Of a stretch of DNA of 64,000 nt, positions 59,905 to 64,000 are shown piece after piece. Position numbers and translations under genes: made by a program. The notes below the pieces were generated by a model. The model ran no database searches. It was not told the DNA's origin and saw nothing but the letters and a program-made list of their open reading frames with translations. The stretch's first letter is position 1; the number at the start of each line of letters is the position of its first letter. This stretch comes from Palsa-504 sp963800415 (GTDB lineage: Bacteria > Actinomycetota > Actinomycetes > Streptosporangiales > Streptosporangiaceae): assembly GCA_963800415.1 (NCBI GenBank), contig CAWDBS010000036.1, positions 32,087 through 96,086 of the forward strand, given 5' to 3'.

Positions 59905-61134
59905 TCAGCCTGTCCGGGCGACGTGGGTACCGGCGCTGTGATCAAACCGCTCGTGATGCTGCCGGAGGAGATCGGCACCGTAGTCACCGCCGTTTGGCGT
60001 GCGGACAAGGGTGTGGATGTGATTACGAGAGGGCACGACATTGTCGAACGCAACGCCAGGATGATGATCGAACTCGATCAGCACGACGGGGCTATGGACC
60101 CGGTAGTAGAAGGGGCCATCATCGGCTACCGCGCCCATCCAGGCAAAGTGGGTCTCATCGAGATGTTGATCGACTTCGCGCATCTTCACCCCGGAGTGGC
60201 CTTCGGCGGCCCAGCCAACGTAGGCGGCGACCAAGGCCCGCAGGCGGCGGCGTTGAGCATCGGTCAGGTCGGCGGCGCAGACTCCAGCGAAGGGAACCAC
60301 GGCGTTGTCCCGGAACGCGCCAGCCTGCATCCGGCCGTCGAAGGGGTGCTGCAGCTCTCGGGGAAGGTCGTCGGGATGGATCGAGGATCGGAGGACGGCG
60401 CGGGCTACCAGCCGGTCATCGAGCGAGCGGATCAGTTCCAAGCCGGCCCGCTCCTCGGCGCAGAAGACCATCGTGCCGGCCAGCGGACCGTCGAACACGC
60501 GGCACGGTTCCGAGCCCATGAAGCTCGGCGTGAGCACGAGCTGATCGCCGATGATCGTGCCGTTGACGCACAGGTGATGACCGTCGATCTGCCACGCCCA
60601 CGGCCCTTCGGCGCTCGGCTCACCGAAAACAGACAGGAAGTACGGCCACTCGCCGAAGTCGTCCGAGAGGCCTGTCACCTCCGATAGGAGGCGGTTCAGT
60701 CGCATGATGTCGCGGGCTTGGGCGAAGCCGCGAGCCGACAGACTGGTTTCGAGGAGTCGCAATCCGAGCTGGCGCGCGGCGGGCGGCAGATCCTCGAGCA
60801 TCACGCCGTGACGGAACACGAAAGGATGGATGTTCAGCCACATCCGACGCTGCTCCGCATCGAGGGGGAACACGGCACGCTCTCGCTGCCCGGCGCTGAG
60901 CGCACCCAGGAAGTCGAGAGCGGCGTCGGTAATGGGCGCGGTGGTGACGCCAGAAGACCGGAGGGGAAACAATCCCGATCGCAGTTCCCCATCCGAGGTG
61001 AGCCCACGCAGCGGTTGTTCAAGGGATTCTGTCAGTTCACGGAACATTGCCTGCATCGGCGGGGGAATGTCAACCGGCCGCCGCGCCGAGAAGGAGGGGA
61101 GTTGACCCACCTTGAAGTCAGTCCAGTGGTCCAC
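59905..61134 (-). CDS. DUF3500 family protein
   Basis: 409 residues: LGALSAGQRERAVFPLDAEQRRMWLNIHPFVFRHGVMLEDL, SARGFAQARDIMRLNRLLSEV, EWPYFLSVFGEPSAEGPWAWQIDGHHLCVNGTIIGDQLVLTPSFMGSEP, ELQHPFDGR, HFAWMGAVADDGPFYYRVHSPVVLIEFDHHPGVAFDN, HIHTLVRTPNGGDYG. The W-x-x-D-G-H-H and D-H-x-P-G-V-x-F blocks and the conserved H-I-H are typical of DUF3500, whose function is unknown; the His clusters suggest a metal site. Length is normal. It stands alone. Confidence 0.9.
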   Translation of the reverse strand: MDHWTDFKVGQLPSFSARRPVDIPPPMQAMFRELTESLEQPLRGLTSDGELRSGLFPLRSSGVTTAPITDAALDFLGALSAGQRERAVFPLDAEQRRMWLNIHPFVFRHGVMLEDLPPAARQLGLRLLETSLSARGFAQARDIMRLNRLLSEVTGLSDDFGEWPYFLSVFGEPSAEGPWAWQIDGHHLCVNGTIIGDQLVLTPSFMGSEPCRVFDGPLAGTMVFCAEERAGLELIRSLDDRLVARAVLRSSIHPDDLPRELQHPFDGRMQAGAFRDNAVVPFAGVCAADLTDAQRRRLRALVAAYVGWAAEGHSGVKMREVDQHLDETHFAWMGAVADDGPFYYRVHSPVVLIEFDHHPGVAFDNVVPSRNHIHTLVRTPNGGDYGADLLRQHHERFDHSAGTHVARTG

Positions 61135-61294
61135 GGTTAGCTAGCACCCCCCTCGACGGCACTGTACCGTCGGCGGCCACTCTACTTGGGCTGCGAGGCC
61201 GATGTCCCACTGTCCGCCCATAGGGCGGCCGGGCCGATCCCGCTGTCCACCTTCCAGGGAGTAGCTGCCGCTCATCTCGGCGGCGGGAACGGCG

Positions 61295-62602
61295 TCAGCG
61301 GACGTTGAACTGCTCCCAGCGGATCCGGCTGGCCGGGATACCCAGCTGCCGGAAACCCTTGGAAAGCGCGGTCATCATGGCGGGGGGGCCGCACATGTAG
61401 ACCGAGACGTCGGCCTCGCTGGTGATGCCGTTCGCCGCCTGCCCGGCGGTGAGGTATCCGTCGCGGCTTGAGTCGACGACGTGGGGGTGCACGGTCGGGT
61501 GGGCCGCTGCCGCGGCGCGGATCTCGTCGAGGTACAGGGCGTCTGACTGGCTGGCGACGGAGTAGAAGAACGCGATGTCGCGGTCGAAGCTGTCATCCAG
61601 CGCCCGGATCCAGCTCATGAACGGGGTGATGCCGATCCCGCCCGCGATCCAGATCTGGTGCTGGCCCCCGCCGCGGTAGTCGAAACCACCGAACGGTCCC
61701 GCCGCCTTGGCAGGTGTCCCGGGCTTCAGCTTGTCGTGCAGGTCGCGGGTGTAGTCGCCGGCGGCCCGGACGGAGACTTCGAGCCGTCGTTCGGCCGGCG
61801 CGCTGGCCACGGAGAACGGGTGGCGTTGCCATCCGTCGACGCCCCCGAATGCCAGGAAGATGAACTGGCCCGGCTCGAAGCTCAACGGGCGGCCCACTGG
61901 CTCGAGGAAGACGTCGGCCGTCACCTCGTTCGGCCGCTGAACGTCGGCAACCGTGTAGTCATAGACGGGTACGACGAACCTTGCGAGCAGCTCGCGGTAC
62001 ACATACGCCGCGATGCCGATCCCGCCCACGACCAGGTAGGTCACCTTCAGCGGCACCGAGGCCTTCAGCACCGGATCGACGAGCAGGCCGTGCACCACCG
62101 CCGCGGCGACGAACAGCCCGGTCAGGCGGTGCCCCGTCAGCCAGCGCTCGTGGCTGATCCTGGCCAGGTGCCGGACCAGCCGTGACCACTTCGCGGCGCG
62201 AAGGCTCGGCGCCAGGGCCCACACCGCCAGGGCCAGCAAGCCGATCAAGGCGACGTCACCAAGCCGGAGACCCGCAGCGGAAGCGCTCGGCACGGGCGTG
62301 GAGCCCGCAAAAACCGGGTGAACAACCATCAAGATGACCGCGGCCACAGCCGTATGCCGATGCCACTGGGCCACCCGGTCCAGGCCCCCGAACGCCCGCT
62401 CGATCCCGCGAAGCAACGTAGCCAGCACCAGCGAACACGAGAACAGCAGCACCGCCTCGACACCGAAGAACTCACCCAGGTAACGGCCGCCCGGCTGGCC
62501 GCCAGGACGAGCAGCAACCCACAAGACCACACTGCCAAGCACCAGGGCACCCAGCATCGCCACTCCGGGGCTCGGCATCGCGAGCCGCCTCGAGAGCCTC
62601 AT
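61295..62602 (-). CDS. Ferric reductase-like transmembrane flavoprotein
   Basis: 435 residues from ATG 62602 (GGGAG upstream). Six hydrophobic helices (about 12-205) include heme-ligand-type His in WHRHTAVAAVILMVVHPVF and WLTGHRLTGLFVAAAVVHGLLV, as in ferric_reduct domains. A ferredoxin-reductase module follows: FEPGQFIFLAF and RHPFSVAS (FAD), GPFGGFDY, WIAGGIGITPFMSWI (NAD), and C-terminal VYMCGPPAMMTAL with W-E-Q-F-N-V-R. It should move electrons from NAD(P)H through FAD and heme across the membrane, to ferric iron or another acceptor. No partner gene is adjacent. Confidence 0.92.
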   Translation of the reverse strand: MRLSRRLAMPSPGVAMLGALVLGSVVLWVAARPGGQPGGRYLGEFFGVEAVLLFSCSLVLATLLRGIERAFGGLDRVAQWHRHTAVAAVILMVVHPVFAGSTPVPSASAAGLRLGDVALIGLLALAVWALAPSLRAAKWSRLVRHLARISHERWLTGHRLTGLFVAAAVVHGLLVDPVLKASVPLKVTYLVVGGIGIAAYVYRELLARFVVPVYDYTVADVQRPNEVTADVFLEPVGRPLSFEPGQFIFLAFGGVDGWQRHPFSVASAPAERRLEVSVRAAGDYTRDLHDKLKPGTPAKAAGPFGGFDYRGGGQHQIWIAGGIGITPFMSWIRALDDSFDRDIAFFYSVASQSDALYLDEIRAAAAAHPTVHPHVVDSSRDGYLTAGQAANGITSEADVSVYMCGPPAMMTALSKGFRQLGIPASRIRWEQFNVR

Positions 62603-62910
62603 CGACAACTCCCAATCCGGCCCGACATAACCTCTCCCGCCAATCGATGCTCATCACACCAGGGCTCACACTCCAAGGCTACAGTCGGTACATCCCACGG
62701 TCCCCTGTCATTACGATCGCCGCGATCTGACCGCGCAGCCATCCGCGCGAGTTCGGCTGCGCTACATAAGCGGCCGTTCCGCGTGCCTGCACGGCGGTCA
62801 GCCCGCGGGCGACGTCTAGATCGCGTTCCGCGGCGAGCATCTCGTCGGCAGCAGGTGACGGTGCCGGTAACGCGGTTGCCGACCCGGCGTGGATGGGCCA
62901 AGATGGGCCG
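62603..62910. other. Divergent intergenic region
   Basis: Between the ferric reductase-like gene and the S66 peptidase. No gene or clear operator seen. Confidence 0.4.
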
Positions 62911-63894
62911 GTGCCCGTTGTACCGCCGAAACTGCGCCGGGGCTCGTCGGTGCGGGTGATCGCGCCGTCGCGGTCGCTGGCGATCATCGGACCTGAGGTG
63001 CGGGCTGAGGCGGACCGGAAGCTGGCGGCGCTCGGCCTGACGGTCTCCTTCGGAGAGCGCGTCAGCGAATGCGATGACTTCTCCTCTTCCCCGGCGGCGG
63101 CGCGCCTGGCGGACCTGCACGCGGCATTCGCCGATCCGGGAGTGGATGCGATCCTCACCGTGATCGGCGGCTTCAACGCCAACCAGCTGCTGGCCGGAAT
63201 CGACTACTCGCTGGTCGCGGCGCACCCGAAGGTGCTGTGCGGGTTCTCCGACATCACCGTCTTGTCCAACGCGCTCTACGCCCGGGCCGGGCTGGTCGGC
63301 TACTCCGGCCCGCACTACTCCAGCTTCGGGATGAAGCACCATTTCGGGTACACCGAGGCCGGGTTCCGCGCCTGCGTGATGGAAGACGGGCCGATCACGC
63401 TGTCCCCGTCGCCGCACTGGAGTGATGACGCCTGGTTCCTGGACCAGGAGGACCGGCACCTGGAGCAGGGTGCGGGCTGGTGGGTGCTCCAGGAGGGCGA
63501 GGCGGACGGGACCATCGTGGGCGGCAACCTGTGCACCCTGAACCTGCTGCAGGGCACGCCATTCATGCCGCCGCTGGAGGGCTCGGTCGTCTTCGCCGAG
63601 GATGATGAGCAGGTGAGGCCGTGGGACTTCGACCGGGATCTGGTTTCGCTGCTGCAGCAGCCAGCTTTCGCGGGGGTCCGCGGCCTGGTGATCGGCCGGT
63701 TCCAGAAGGCGACCGGGATGACCCGCGATCTGCTGGCCCAGGTGGTGGCGTCCAAGCCCGGGCTGGCCGGCCTGCCGGTGATCGCCAACGTCGACTTCGG
63801 GCACACCACCCCGATCCTCACGTTCCCGGTCGGCGGCACGGTCGAGGTCCGCGCCGAGCGCGGCGCCCCGCGGCTGACCGTCACGAGCCACTGA
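62911..63894 (+). CDS. S66 family LD-carboxypeptidase / MccF-like protein
   Basis: 327 residues from GTG 62911 (ATG 62893 is an alternative 6 codons upstream; neither has a strong ribosome-binding site). PPKLRRGSSVRVIAPSRSLAI starts the family. The nucleophile Ser is in LCGFSDITVLSNAL, in the G-[FY]-S-D elbow. VGGNLCTLNLLQGT is the linker to the C-terminal half, FAEDDE probably supplies the Glu, and the catalytic His is in VDFGHTTP. S66 enzymes hydrolyse L,D-bonds of muropeptides or inactivate microcin C-like peptide-nucleotides. HTTP and GGFNANQLL favour the MccF-like branch. Cytosolic. Confidence 0.92.
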   Translation: MPVVPPKLRRGSSVRVIAPSRSLAIIGPEVRAEADRKLAALGLTVSFGERVSECDDFSSSPAAARLADLHAAFADPGVDAILTVIGGFNANQLLAGIDYSLVAAHPKVLCGFSDITVLSNALYARAGLVGYSGPHYSSFGMKHHFGYTEAGFRACVMEDGPITLSPSPHWSDDAWFLDQEDRHLEQGAGWWVLQEGEADGTIVGGNLCTLNLLQGTPFMPPLEGSVVFAEDDEQVRPWDFDRDLVSLLQQPAFAGVRGLVIGRFQKATGMTRDLLAQVVASKPGLAGLPVIANVDFGHTTPILTFPVGGTVEVRAERGAPRLTVTSH

Positions 63895-64000
63895 CGGGCC
63901 GGCGAGCCGCGGTGCTGCCACCCGCCCGGGCCCCGGGCTACACGGCGGGCGCCCAACGCCGACCTGCTTAAGATGCGATTCCAGCGACGCGAGCGGGAGC

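Noticed and set aside
1..64000. CRISPR array or rRNA operon.
   Set aside because: No regularly spaced repeats and no rRNA-like conserved stretches were seen.

Overview
The window is very GC-rich with strong G/C bias at third codon positions. Its genes are typical of a soil or filamentous actinomycete: an F420-type luciferase-like oxidoreductase, an ECF42-type sigma factor with its YCII/DGPF partner, a DUF1707 protein, a SpoIIE/RsbW/STAS regulatory block, a secreted NlpC/P60 peptidase and a TrpM-like small ORF beside trpBA. I cannot name the genus. No rRNA, intact tRNA or CRISPR array was seen. Coordinates, motifs and frames were read from the sequence; family assignments come from recognising motifs by eye, without database searches.

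Layout. 0-9 kb: a channel-like membrane protein, a CBS-domain protein, half of a class II glutamine amidotransferase, an RCK potassium channel, a HEIGH metallopeptidase, a frameshifted alpha/beta hydrolase and a zinc-less alcohol dehydrogenase/quinone reductase. 9-12.3 kb: integrase and sigma-factor remnants, a cluster of DnaA-box-like 9-mers, an NlpC/P60 gene with a structured leader, and a VapBC-type pair. 12.6-18.7 kb: tryptophanase, a coupled ABM-monooxygenase/MarR pair behind a palindrome and promoter, a HbpS-like/isocitrate-lyase-superfamily operon, and an aminotransferase. 18.8-24.4 kb: a three-subunit molybdenum hydroxylase (L-S-M) and a trp remnant in which trpA is intact but trpB has lost its middle. 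24.4-34 kb: DUF2252, a gutted LuxR regulator, an O-methyltransferase, a complete 1499-bp insertion sequence with 6-bp target duplication at the ribosome-binding site of an FAD monooxygenase/epoxide-hydrolase operon, a P-loop kinase/LLM fusion and a damaged thioesterase. 34-45.5 kb: a 1411-residue hybrid kinase/phosphatase/anti-sigma protein coupled to a STAS protein, an iron alcohol dehydrogenase with an LsrG-like monooxygenase, a phosphoesterase remnant, and a TetR/MMPL efflux locus with its operator. 45.5-64 kb: more decayed genes (CMD, IS630, IS5, pentapeptide-like, GntR-ABC), a DUF4189 protein, MazEF, the ECF42/YCII operon with a large hairpin upstream, an unrecognised 704-residue protein with a duplicated module, a second FAD monooxygenase, DUF4405, DUF3500, a ferric-reductase-like flavoprotein and an S66 peptidase.

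The main theme is erosion. At least four loci (trpB, the LuxR regulator, the phosphoesterase, and a GntR-ABC operon) keep recognisable ends and have lost the middle. Others carry one-base frameshifts: alpha/beta hydrolase, thioesterase, MMPL, CMD. The intact genes point to small-molecule oxidation (two halogenase-fold FAD monooxygenases, an epoxide hydrolase, a molybdenum hydroxylase, several dehydrogenases) and stress signalling (partner-switch proteins, ECF42, two toxin-antitoxin pairs).
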